NCBI GenBank assembly: GCA_015501075.1
Contig: JADNYJ010000090.1
Span: forward strand, 1-64,000
Length of the DNA: 64,000 bases
DNA from: Gymnopilus junonius
Taxonomy: Eukaryota > Basidiomycota > Agaricomycetes > Agaricales > Galerinaceae
Reading direction: 5' to 3'
Under the pieces are notes generated by a model, which searched no databases, was not told where the DNA came from, and saw only the letters and a program-made list of their open reading frames with translations. Shown piece by piece: positions 46,380-57,757 of the stretch. Positions within the stretch are counted from its first letter, which is position 1. The number at the start of each line of letters is the position of its first letter. Both the position numbers and the translations under genes were made by a program.

Positions 46380-46655
46380 CGTTGATAACGTTGATCTCCC
46401 ATGTCAGATCAGAGGACCCCCATAACGGGTATATCTTATCTTATCACATTGGCCTTGTTACGCTGGACCGAATGTTATGATGGGGTTTCCCAGCCTTATA
46501 ATCGCCTCACGGGATATTGCGATCCGTGACGTATAATACTCTATCGGGCCGCATTCTCTGATGTTTCGGGCCTTTTGTAATCATTCGGCATGAATTATAA
46601 CGTGCCTTATAACGGTATCAACCGATCTTATAATCCCACGAAATAATAATGCACT
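46380..46655. repeat. Subterminal region with TTATAAT-type motifs
   Basis: Words such as CCTTATAATCGCC, CGTATAATACTC, TTGTAATCATTCGG, GAATTATAACGTGCC, CCTTATAACGG and TCTTATAATCCC recur in about 230 bases, directly upstream of the transposase ATG. They are likely transposase-binding or promoter elements. The left candidate edge (34247-34390) has similar words. Confidence 0.55.
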
Positions 46656-47092
46656 TGGCAGTTTTCCGACAGAGTGTACATAAGTATATAGGTAAACACC
46701 CCAGATCCGGAGGAGCAAAAAGTGAGTTATTATCAAGTTATACGTTTTTTAGTTAAGTCTTTGAATAGAGTATTACGAGTCATGACTTGGGGAAGAGAAC
46801 GTGCAATCGATTGAGTACTAGGTACTTGATAGATGATAGGCGCACGAAAGTCCAATTGCCAATACGGTGAAACTAGGGAGTAAAAATAAGAGATCAAGTC
46901 CAAGATTGAAGGGCAGTAGGATAGAGAAAACCGTATTCAAGGGGGCTCACTATATAATCATCATCGATCTTCGAATAGTGTAACATCAAAACATCAAAAC
47001 AAAACGACCTGAGGTGAGTTAGACCAGAGGTCTCGGATAGGGCCTTGAATAGAACACATATACTTACATATATATACAAATTTGTATATGAC
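46656..47092. other. AT-rich intergenic DNA
   Basis: No gene seen. Includes TATATATACAAATTTGTATATG near 47070, a small palindrome just after the NACHT gene stop. Confidence 0.4.
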
Positions 47093-49458
47093 TCAGATCC
47101 TCATTTGTTCTTCGCTTGCCCAACTATTGGTCACCAGATCCCATCGATCTGCATAAAGCTGGGCCGCACGGGATAATTTCTATAAAGCATAAAGTGCACA
47201 TTAAACCATTAATCAATCAAATAAATAAACAGAAGAGTGAGAAGAATCATGCACACACCGAATTCTGGATCGAACGCACATAGGCCTTAATCTCGTGAAA
47301 AGTCGTCGGACCCAGTCTGGAGTTGATGCAGAATTGCAAGGGGTCGAATTGGGATATCTCATTTTCGAGTATGGAAGAGGCCATGGCTTGTTCGATGTGG
47401 AAGGCGAGCATTGGGAGGTCTAGGTTTAAGGAGGGAAAATCGGGTGGAAGAGGTCCTGTAGTAAGACATAATATAAGCTGAGGTTGGTCAAGGGTTCAAG
47501 GCTACGTGCTATGTAGTATAGCAGTCTTGGACAAGAACAATCCAACTTGCCTTCAAATAATCTAACTAGACATAAAGCAAAAAGACCATGATAATATGGA
47601 GGATGGATGTAATACTGTTTAGCCCGTTCCTGGTCGAGCAGGAAATCTTGAAGCGAGGCGTGGTACAAGTATATACTACCATCCTTGTGCAGTTTAAGGA
47701 GGGACCCGAGGTCGCAGAGGAGGACTCGAATTCTTGCTTGACTCATGCATAGGATTTTTTCTAGGTGGTGGAGGGTGATCTGGGTTTTTTCAACGACGCG
47801 CTCTGGAGATGAAGCAGAAGCGGAAGAAGAGGGACTCGCAGATGATGGTCGACGCATAGGGAGAATCTGCGAAGCGAGAATCGCCAGGACTTTCGGGAGG
47901 TTTTTGACGCAGGAGAGGATATGGGAATATATTGCGTCGAGTTCCTCAAAAGGCCGTTCACGAGCACTGGAGGGACGAAGCTTCTGGATGATGGACAGAC
48001 GTTCTTGGGGATGATGTCGAGTTGATTTGACAAATTTGATGACCATGGACGGGTAGATGAATTGGCCGGATGAGGTTTGCACGAGACCTTTTATGATTTC
48101 CTTTGAGGGCCACTTATGCGGGAGTTCGCGTTTGAGAGGATGAGTCTTCCGGATATTCTTGAATTCGTGTAAGAGGAAGCGTTTGATGTCTTTGTCGGGG
48201 TGGAAGGTACCATCTAGCACTAGCCGTGTTGAGATGCGATCTAACAGGGGCAATTCAAATTGATTCTTGATATCGTATTGGGGACGGCTGGTGATGAGGA
48301 ACAGGAGAGGGATATTGGGGTGGTTCTCGAATGTAGAGGCGATGGCGTCTAGGATGATGACTTGTTTATCCGTTTTCCAGTTGTTTCTCCGGTCGATGGT
48401 GATACATTCGTCCAGGCCATCGATGATTACCACGTGCGGTCTGGCGCGTTTCGAGATGTAGCCAGAGTTAAAGAGCGGTTGCAAGGGTTCTACGATGAGA
48501 GATTTGAGCTGTACTTCGAGCGTACGAGTGAAAATAAGCGGATCACGGTTGACGACGGTGTATATGTGGCTGCGGACGGAAGAGGGGAAGGACTTGTTGG
48601 CTACTATCTGATAGGCGAGAGTAGCGACGAAGCCTGCGTATTGGTCCTGCATGGATGCTACCTGCTTTGAAAAGAAGTAGTCGGCGAGGAGTAAATTGCT
48701 CTGCACAAGCTTTTGTGCGAGTGTTTGGGCGATGGCTGTCTTGCCTGATCCAGCGGGGCCATAGAACCACATTATGGCAGCGTTGGTGACATGGGGGTCT
48801 GGATCTGAGGAGTCTGTCCATTTCATGAGCTTGTTCAGTACGGCGACGCGAGTGTCTGCGAGGCACCGGGGAGCATTGCAACGCGCTTCGGAATCGTGGA
48901 AAGCAGCATAGTTCACTGCTTGTTCAAGCTGTCTGGGCACTATTAAACCTGGATTTTATGCATGCGTTTAGAAGAAGTGGTTGGGATCATGGGTATGCAT
49001 GAAATTGAAATCTTACTTGCGGGAGGTGTAACGTGGATTTGGGCGTTGCCCGAAAGCATGTAGTTCGAATTTCCGGTTCCGCCAACGGCACTGTGAGAGA
49101 CCCCTCCGTTGAACGTGTCGCCGACGAATGTGGTGCTGTGTGGAGGAGCCAGGTTCATGATGGTGTCCTCCCCCTGTAGAGGCCGATTCGTCACTAGAGG
49201 ATCCAGATTCATGATGGTATCCTCCGACTGCAGAGGCCGATTCGTCACTGGAGGAGCCATGTTCATGATAGTGTCCTCCCCCTGCAGAAGCCGATTCTTC
49301 ACCGGTATCGTGGTATTGGGCCTCTTGGCAGGTTTCTCATTATGAGCATCTCCCTAAGGGTCTTCGTTAGTAGACTGATTATCAACGCACGAGGGTGTAA
49401 TGAGAATACATACTGTGGGCTTGCGCTTCGTCAACCGATCTCCAATTGCTTGGAGCAT
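47093..49458 (-). CDS. NACHT-domain (STAND) NTPase
   Basis: STAND NTPases of the NACHT class act as fungal non-self or death signalling switches. Minus strand, at least five exons. Exon 1 from ATG 49458 (MLQAIGDRLTKRKPT), a GTATGT donor, exon 2 (about 49347-49023) with DAHNEKPAKRPNTTIP, three 18-residue repeats, then the Gly/Ser-rich segment FNGGVSHSAVGGTGNSN found before many Agaricomycete NACHT domains. Exon 3 (about 48945-47430) has AAIMWFYGPAGSGKTAIAQT (Walker A), HVVIIDGLDEC (Walker B), a FLITSRPQ sensor strand, and a winged-helix-like RIRVLLCDLGSLLKLHKDGS IYLYHASLQDFLL. Later exons read DLPMLAFHIEQAMASSIL and LSRAAQLYADRWDLVTNSWA, ending at TGA 47093-47095. WD40, ankyrin or TPR repeats are not present. 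The frame looks intact. Confidence 0.85.
49154..49315 (-). repeat. Three tandem 54-bp coding repeats
   Basis: The unit TTCATGATGGTGTCCTCC..., exactly 54 bp, starts at 49154, 49208 and 49262. It encodes an 18-residue repeat of the form NRPLQGEDTIMNLAPPVT in the N-terminal region of the NACHT gene. Copies differ by a few substitutions and none breaks the frame. Confidence 0.9.
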
Positions 49459-51540
49459 CGATGACAGAAGGACAGGGAGATGCGAGGCAGCTCGTAGTTC
49501 ATCAGGAGTATGGTCAGCCAATGTTTATATTGGCAAGTCATGGTGTCGGACGGGTTGCTCTTGTCCGTTGCCTGAGTCTCTGGAAGAACAAGATTCGTTA
49601 CATAAGAACCGTTGAGGTTGCGACGAGTATAAGCAAGTCAGGACGATTTAGGGCATGGGATGGTGGCTGTAGTAATGCACATGGCACTGATTATGAACAA
49701 GGGAGAGAAAGCGACAGCAGTGGGAAAAGCTTTCCCGCATAAGGTTTCCAGGGACAAGCTGCACTGCCACTTGCGGCCACAGTTCGGGCTCCTCCTCAAG
49801 CTCACAGTGCCCTACCCTTCGTAGTATGCGTATCCAACCGTCTCCATTCACTTATTTATTTGCCAGTGTCTTGCCCAGAATGGGTCGCTCTTGCTACTTA
49901 TGCATGCCCGTCCCGCTTTCAATCCTTTTACGCTCATAATTTCTTTCTTTTGCTTCATCGTGTCTTAGAGTTCCAGTTCGTCTCCGGGTATCCTCCTTAG
50001 TACTTATCATGTACATGAGAGTATTGGCTTACATCATTGCTAAATGGAATAGACATGGCGCCTGGAGTCCCGAGGCGCAACCAACAGTTAGCATCAGCAA
50101 GTCGGTAATTTACTTTTTAACTTTTCCGCTTTTTCAGCCAATTCCTTGAGGTATTCAGTTTCATGTAGTGCATATACATCTCTGGATTGGGTTGAAATTG
50201 ATCAACCATTATTACAATCTTATAATTACAAGAACTTCATATCTGCTGAGACTTGAATGGGGACCATGCTAAAAACAGCCTACCATGGCTCCTGGACGAC
50301 TGTAGTACCACGATAACGCGCAGTGATTTATCCCTTGAGGAATATATACAAACATTGAAATTGACCTCTCAAGATCTCACCCTGGACAGTCCTGTACCCG
50401 AATTGAAACAAAGCAAAGGTGAAGACCCGTTCGTCTGACTGGATATTATATCGATTCCAGATTCTGATTCGAATGTGCAGCTTTAAGAGTATTAGACTGC
50501 AGATACCCCCACCACATGATGCATCGATCATTAGCAGGTTGCATCTTGGTCTAAAGGAGAAAAGAGCGTTCGAGCCATTTTTTCAATCGAGCAAGTTTGT
50601 GATTCGGACCCTCCACAGACTTAGAATAAGGATGGTTATGGAATGAAACTTGAGCTCGAAGCTCGAAGAAGCTTGAGAGACAATGTCGAAGATGATGATG
50701 ATGATGATGATGGAAGTACCTCCACTACTACAACTACAACTACAACCTATCAGGCAACCGTTCTATGTCTATCTATGTAGTACTAAGTATACTAATACGG
50801 ATGATGGTGTTAGATTTAATGAGTGACTGGTGCTCACATGTACATTTGTACAAATATGGTAGTTTAGTGACAATTAACTTGCCGTGTACTCGTACTTCTG
50901 TTTGCATTAGGTGTCTGTTTCATGTTTCGGTCTTCATTTTCATCTCTTTCTCCTTTTCTTTTCTCGTCTAACAGATGATGGATAACTCGAGTGGAGTGGA
51001 AGGCGGAGATCTAGAGTGTCATAGAAAGATTGATGCGATGCTACATGAAGTACAAGACTATAGTCAATACATTTTAGCTATAATAATGCAATTCCCCTGT
51101 CTAAATCGTGCGCAAAAGGTGATTTGATGTGATTCTGAAATATGAAGAAACACGAAGAAGTGGAAAGGGAAAGGGAAAGGCCAAAAACAAAATACTATGC
51201 ATTGTTAAAAAGAATCGCAGAATAATCAAATGGACAGACGTGAGCAGATTCGGAACCGTGAAAGCGCAGAGCAGGATGTGGATTACAAAGGCCGGCTGGA
51301 TTTGCAGGTTCAAGTGTAGTCTGAACGTTGGGCTAGCCCAATCCAAGGAAAGATATTTCGTAAATTCATCGGACATTTTTGGGGGTCATCAAAGAGTAGT
51401 GGGGGATCATATGTAATGCAGCATAAATTCGTCGCGGCGTACGAGGACCCGGGATCGTACATGTCGTCGTTAATGGTTCGTTAGATGGAGGGACCTCGGC
51501 TTGTAGAATACATCAATCAGCGTTGGTGAACAGTCGTATT
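49459..51540. other. Intergenic; no gene assigned
   Basis: Contains the upstream region of the NACHT gene and several ORFs below 100 codons (for example 49446-49742 plus, 50253-50438 plus, 51129-51416 plus) without recognisable motifs. A (GAT)n run near 50690-50712 and (CTACAA)n near 50727-50746 are simple repeats. Confidence 0.4.
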
Positions 51541-53604
51541 CTAGCAACATGAATGAAGCCTGATGTGGAGGGAGGACTGCGGACCAAAACTGTGGCGTGG
51601 ACACTGAGGAAGCAGTGCAATACATCTAGAACAAAGCATTAAATTTAGGGGCTGACGATTATACTCTTGCGAAGACTCTTCTATCTGCACAAAGTTTGCT
51701 CCAAAGAGGGAGACGGAACCGATCATGAGCGTCGTCCCTGAGAAAATAATCATGGCGGTGTAAGAGCCGTGCTCGTGCATGAGCAGTGCTCCAGCGGTCG
51801 GACCTCCGAGGAGTGATCTGTTGAGCAAAGAAGGTTATTTCGTTAGATACTGGAAGTGATCATGATAAACAAGGAAGAGGAATTGATAAATGACTGCTCG
51901 GAGGGAATGATAGTGATAGAGATATATACTCTATCAAGAAACTGGGAGGACTGGGATACAAGAATGGAAGGTTCAAGTACGTGCTCTCCCAGGATCGTGT
52001 ACAGAATGATGCAAAGGATGTCGAAATGGAAGTTCAAGTCGATAATAAAAAGGAAGTGGAATGGAAAATTAAGACGTAAAAAAAGCGAGACACTCACGGA
52101 AACGAGATGACGCTATATAAAAGCCCGATCCTAGTTCCAATTATACCGATATCCGAGATCTGAGCCACGCAAGGATTGACCAGACTGATGTAAGCGCCGG
52201 AGAAAAATCCAAAAGCCACTGCAAACACCATGACCCCTGCAAGCACCGCACCTTGACTTCCAGTGCTCGCAGCCAAGAAAAGCCACAAGGTGACGCAGGA
52301 CAAGCCAGAGAGGAATGCGGCGGGCGTGAGGAGGTTGAATCTGCCGATGGTGTCGGAAACATAGGCGAGTGCGATGCGGCCCAGGACGCCACCTGCGTTC
52401 ATGACTGCGAGAACGTAGAATGATGTGTGGTCTGGTATTCCGAGGTGGCGTGCGTATTCCACGATGTAAAAAAAGGGAATGAAGAGGCCTGGAAATGATC
52501 AGAAATGAAGTCTCAGCGTTATTTCTATTACTTATTTGCGCGGAAGAACGATCTCCATGAAATGAAATCAAGACCTTACCTAGAGCGACGAAGCAGCTTC
52601 CGATGATGAGTAAAACGAAACGAGCATCAACGATCGTTTTGAGGTCGAAATATCTTTGAGGTTTCTTGTGAGATGACAAGCTGGACACCATCATCGTTGC
52701 TGCTATGCACCCCACTCCACCAGCCAATCCTGATATACGCACACCCCAGCCAAACCCTAGTCGGTCGAAAAGTGCACGGAATGTGATAGGAAAGACGACA
52801 CCGCCTAATCCTGAACCTGCAGCGGCAATACCGAGTGCAGTGGCACGGTATTTTGAGAAGTGAGTCGATATACTCGACATTGTTGGATAGAATCTATGGA
52901 GAGAAGATACGTCAATAAAATTGGAAGGAGTGTTTAATACGAAAGAGGGACGGACATGAGCCCGACACCCAGGCCCAATAATATGCCTTGGCAAAGGATG
53001 TATTGATAATATTGAGTGCTGATGCTCATCGTCATCATACTGGTTAGATAACACAACGTCCCAGCGAGCATGAGACCAGTTGGACCATAAACATCAAACA
53101 ATCGACCAATAGGAGCTCCCTTGAGAAAATAAGTTGCGAAACGCAAAAGAGGGTACAAAGAAGACATACGGAAAAGAAAAATATCCAAAGCTGTAAAGAC
53201 CCGATCCAAGAAATTGTCGAGGCAGGCATGTGGCTCAGTTCGTGGCCAGCATACCATGCTTGGAAGGCGCCGAATGCGTTCATTTGCCCAAACGTGCAGA
53301 ATAAGCCGATGAAAGCTCCTATGACTGTCAGGTTTGCTTTCAGTCCCCCTTCGCTGTACTGGTGCTCGTCCTGTTCCTGCCCTACAGCTCCGCCACATTC
53401 AAGTTGGGAAACACGAGATTGGGAATTGTTAGTAGTCGTAGGCGTTGCCAGCAAAGTCGGTGTCACAGAAGGCATTAGCTCGAGAGTGAGGGGCCGACTG
53501 GTACTAGTCGTATTTGGATAGGTGGGCGGGCCCAAGGAGCCATCTTCCTCTAGAGAAATGCATATGGTATGTGGTGTGCCCTCATACTTCTCTTTATAAG
53601 CCAT
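51541..53604 (-). CDS. MFS transporter, monocarboxylate-transporter type
   Basis: Twelve-helix plasma-membrane or vacuolar transporter of the fungal MCT-like (SLC16-type) group, probably moving a small carboxylate or related solute with protons. Minus strand, about six exons. A long polar N-terminus (from MAYKEKYEGTPHT, ATG 53604) precedes the first helix VIGAFIGLFCTFGQMNAFGA FQAWYAG. Next are GAPIGRLFDVYGPTGLMLAG (loop 2-3 motif), QYILCQGILLGLGVGLM, FSKYRATALGIAAAGSGLGG VVFP (the typical fungal MCT segment), the central loop SSLSSHKKPQRYFD, then HTSFYVLAVMNAGGVLGRIA LAYVSDTIGRFNLL and the last helices up to IGLLYSVISFP. The final exon, SLLGGPTAGALLMHEHGSYT, runs to TAG at 51541-51543. The gene seems intact. 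The substrate cannot be read from sequence. Confidence 0.87.
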
Positions 53605-55839
53605 GGATGTTGAATGAGGATGGAAAGACTGCCCCACTGGAGGGAACACAGTGTCAACAGAAGAGACGTGGAGACGGGGATAAACAAAGGAGTAGAGTGC
53701 TACGCCCACTGACTTTAAATATCCTTCATGTCGGGAAGGGGAAATAGGTAAAGGAGACCAACAAATGTCCCAAGATCGACCACGCTTTATATAAATCGAA
53801 GATTGTTGACAGTTCAAATAGGTAGCAGTTGGAAGGGCGGGCCTTGCCTGCCCCATCACTGCCAGACCGTCGATGGCGGATATTGATAGCCAAAGCCAGG
53901 ACCAGGACAGATCCGGAATCAGGTTTGACAAATGGAATCAGGAGACAGTAGGGCAATCACCCTCAACTTTCCATACCGCTTTCCCGCATGCTTCACAGCC
54001 TGCGCAGTATGCAGGATGTGACGTACTCCAATTAGTCTTCTCGGGTCCAGAAATGACTCGATTATACTCGCAGAGCTTGATAGGCATAGTTGTCCTGTAT
54101 TGCTTGTCCTTCAGGTCCTTGTTCTGGACAGTCTACTGCGGGATACGGAAAGAAATTGATATCCGCCTTGCTCGACGTTAGCACAATTCAGTTGCGACGC
54201 TTCCACTTCAGTGTTGATATGCTATTGGGGAAGGTAATGTTTTTCTCTTTACCGTATTTCCGAGGATGGCTGGCGTGCGCTCAGGCGTCATTACCGTAAA
54301 AGGGCGGTATTGCCTGTCAGATACGGACGGTTCCCAAAGGGCGAGTCACAGTACGCGCACAGCCCTCTAACAAGTCCACCTCATAAGCAGAATGGACGGA
54401 TGTTGAGTTCCTGCCATGCCTGTGCGCGAAATAAAGGACAATTAATTTTTTGCTGAACCATGTAGCAGTTTGAGCTCCTGGATACATTCTGCAAGGCAGG
54501 TTTTTCCAAACGTCACATCATGGTCGAAGTACTCCAGTCCAATTCTAAAGTGGAAGGGGAATAAATCAGCCACAAAGTTCCAGAGTCACTGATAGTAGGA
54601 TCAGTTACCACGTCCATACCTACGTTTACGCCATGATCCATCTGCCAATACCTTCGCACCTGGGCCCTCTTAATCCGCGGAACCGAGCTTTGTAAAGGAA
54701 AAAAAACAAATAACATTTTTTTTGAAGTTAAATTTCACAGCAGCTTTGAGGTTTTCTTGGGCAAAATCATGTTTTTATCGTCTTTTGACGGAAATGCGAT
54801 GCTTTTCGTGAGTGGAATAGATATGTATGGAGGAAGGCGAGGATGGGGCTATGTGGCAGAGTGAAAGACGGCGCTGAACCTTTCCAGAAAGAGAGCCTCG
54901 TGGGATTTACCCGCCCAATCAATCACTCCTCCGATGACGTCTCCGTTCCATCCTTGCTCTCAAGCCCCTCATTCAATTGAGATGGAGGCGAAAACTTGAT
55001 TGAAGCAGAAATGAGGTTCGAAAATATGCTGCTTGTTCCCTGCAATTAGGTGCCCACTGGCAGACCGAAGATTCAACTTGGGAATGTTCTGCGATACGTG
55101 CGACCGCTTCTAATTATAATAATTTTCACATACTAAAAGTAATTACAACCTTCGTCAGAACGTGATATACATAATGTTATATGTATAACAGGGACGCACG
55201 CGATCGAGAGCAGCGCATCGAGGTAATTGCCTTCTGCGAGAACGAAGTCTATCCCCAAAAACAAGAACCCATAAGAACGGTCAGAGAGAAAGAGGTCGAA
55301 CAGGTCATTTGTACCATTTCGCACAGGAAGTCAGACTATCCGGGGAGTACGATATATGTCCCAGTCGACGAAGGCAGGGAAAATGAAGTTGTTCCCTCGT
55401 CCCTTGTTCCTTCGGATCAAGGAGGCGTCTGTTGGCTTCCAAAACGACCACAAAGGCCTCGGGTTCAGGAATGAGTGTTGAGAAGAATGGAGAAGGGAGA
55501 GATTTTGAAGTGAGCGGAAGAAGTATTGCAAGTTAGTTAATTTGATGCGCGAGAAGATGGAGTTTCGAAGTTTGCAAGATATATCGGTCCAGCAAAAGAG
55601 GGCTTCAACGAAAGGTCACACTGAGCTTGTTCGCATATTGAACATTAAAGCATTTCCGAAGATAAAGGAAAAACTTTAGCGGTGATCTCGCATTGGGAAG
55701 GAGTGGGTTGTGGTATATGGTAGGTTCCGTATTTTGAGAATGTTGTCAACGTGGACCATTAGAATGTGCATGTCAAAGGACAACACAACCCGGTATTGAT
55801 AAGATAGACTCCGCGACAAGTTGTATCAAGGCATGCTTA
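53605..55839. other. Intergenic; no gene assigned
   Basis: 53605-54500 is the upstream region of the transporter gene, with short ORFs only. A T-rich/A-rich tract is at 54709-54730. An open plus frame of 97 codons at 55181-55474 (charged, RDREQRIEVIAFCENEVYPQ) and opposing minus frames lack known motifs. Confidence 0.4.
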
Positions 55840-56706
55840 TTAGCTGTCTGGGGTTTTTATCCCGGCTTCGTTCGCTTGTCTTCTATCAGCTTTCAATTGT
55901 CGATAACGTGCAACTGCTTTCTCCCGCTCTTGTTCCATCATGACTTTTTGCGACATGGACAGGACGCCTTCCCGCTTTCCGATCATGGATAACGCACCGC
56001 GAGGGAGTTTCTTGAGTTCTGGAGGTGCTTGAGCGATATCGTTCAGTCGCCTGGGTGCGGAAGACGACGCAGATTGGAACTCCTTCGGACGACCGTTGAA
56101 TTTAGCCTCTTGTGGAAGAGGGGAGGTAGACTGGGGAGGCTTCTGGACATTCTGGACCTCCTCTACGGGTTGCGCCTTGCTTTTCGTTCGTTTCGCCTGC
56201 TGTTCTTCACGCTCAGTCTTTGCCACGTTACGCGCCACAACACGAGAAATTTCTACTGCAGACTTGACGAGCGGCCTCCAGTCGCTTTCCACTCGCCTTG
56301 AGTAAGTGAAATTTAAGCAATCATTACATGTAAGAACCAAGGATATGGACGTACTTGTTGAAATGTTGCATAGACTCCCCAGGCCTAATAGTCAGCGAGG
56401 TCTTCTTATCCGCCTTTTTAGTACCGTCTGCGGTCATCTTCTGTCGCTTTCCTTGTCGTCCTTCGTCCCCGTCCTCATGCTTTCGTTTCTTCAATTTCCA
56501 CTCTTCTCGAATCGCTAGAGAGTTCAGAACACGCGCTGCTGATTTCGGTATTGGCTCATTTTTCAGTGATTCCTTGCTGGGAGCAAGATCAGAACCTCTG
56601 AATGTTTCGTTCAGCACAAAATACACTGACGGAAACGATTGGGAAAAGCACACCTTTCAGCTTGTTGTTTTTCGCGAATAGAACGCTTGGCTTTTTTATG
56701 GGGCAT
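55840..56706 (-). CDS. Basic nuclear protein, CCDC137-like
   Basis: Three exons on the minus strand. Exon 1 from ATG 56706: MPHKKAKRSIREKQQAE, a nuclear/nucleolar-type basic start. Exon 2 (about 56600-56358): KSAARVLNSLAIREEWKLKK RKHEDGDEGRQGKRQKM, then TSLTIRPGESMQHFNK. Exon 3 (about 56297-55840): RRVESDWRPLVKSAVEISRV VARNVAKTEREEQQ, a long charged helix, then a Pro/Ser linker and a C-terminal helix KVMMEQEREKAVARYRQLKA ending at 55840. The RPGES..HFNKRVE segment resembles the CCDC137 family of nucleolar coiled-coil proteins; I place it there with moderate trust. Both introns are about 55-60 bp with GT-AG ends. Looks intact. Confidence 0.7.
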
Positions 56707-57757
56707 TAGGGTATACAGAAATCTCGCTGTATAATCTTTCTATTGGAGAGTAACTTGCTATCGGGACTTATGATAGGGAAATGGCAGGAGACTGAGGGCG
56801 ACTTAGTTCAAGCTCGAACAGTGCTTTTTTTTTTGATTATTATCGGAGGGATTGCCAAATAAACTTTCTGATTATCTAAGCCGACTGTCGTTTTTCAGGC
56901 TTGACCTTCCTTTGTTGCAGTAAATCATGTCAAAACCCTGTTTGCACTTCTCAACTGCAGTTCATGGTTTCCCGGAGAAGAGAGTCAGGACCGTCTTCTT
57001 GATCTGCCACATCACTTGTCCAGGTCTATATCCAATTCGTGAAGAATGCCAAGAGGATATCATCGTAAGTACGTCAGAAGTTTGCGATTGTCCTGCATAT
57101 GGAGAAGAACTACCTTTCTCGCCGTCCAGATGATCCATCCTCCTTTTTCACGAAAGAAGTGAAGTCTGACACGATGTCCATCAAGCTGAGAGGTATTTAT
57201 AGTGTGCACAGGATATGTGCTGGGGTCACACCACATGATTTACCTTCGTTTCGGGGAAAATATCAACGAACTCCATATTTTCGTTGCGTGGCACCCTACC
57301 TTTATCTCTGACATACGTGGTATCAGTAATCAGCTGTTGCTTGGTTTCAGACTTGCAAGTATGTGCCATTGTGCATGCGTTCGCTTTTACCTTCACTCCT
57401 TATGAGCCTCTGGGTTCCACTTCACTTCCTGCCTATTCCAAGAGACGAAGGCAGAACTAGGAGTACGCTGACTGGTCTTAATCCACACGGCCTACATCGG
57501 TCCCGTCATGGTTGGCAATGTGCCGCATGGAAACCGCCTTGCAGGAAGGAAGTGAAGAGCCATGTGGCTCTTCTCTTCGGGGTGCAACGATACACGGGCT
57601 CCGAAAGATAGAACCACTGACGCGAAACTTATCCGCGCGATACAGTTGCGCTGCAAAAATAACTCCTGGCCTGTATTATAAGGAGGTTCGTCAATTATCA
57701 AGGCTTTCATCGCACTTGTATCTTGATCAAATTCATTACCCCTCTGATCAGTTCAGG
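56707..57757. other. Intergenic; no gene assigned
   Basis: A T-tract at 56825-56834 and short plus-strand ORFs (56927-57133, 57099-57311, 57202-57405, 57363-57611) without known motifs. Includes the upstream region of the carboxypeptidase gene. Confidence 0.4.

Larger units (their letters stand above)
34247..46655 (-). mobile_element. Candidate composite Plavaka (CACTA-type) element
   Basis: A Plavaka transposase gene (42552-46293) lies at the right side. Both outer flanks (34247-34390 and 46380-46655) are rich in TTATAAT/ATTATAA-type words (about four on the left, six or more on the right), as expected for subterminal transposase sites. Reading inward, both edges begin AGTGC followed by an AT-rich stretch and a GGG/CCC-containing word. 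No clean terminal repeat or target duplication could be fixed, so the limits are inference. If right, the element is about 12.4 kb and carries the genes at 35.5-42.4 kb as cargo. Confidence 0.4.

Noticed and set aside
47745..48670. Plus-strand ORFs inside the NACHT gene
   Set aside because: Antisense of the NTPase domain with its Walker motifs.
55181..55474. 97-codon plus-strand ORF with charged composition
   Set aside because: No recognised domain, no splice context, and opposing frames are also open; not enough to call a gene.
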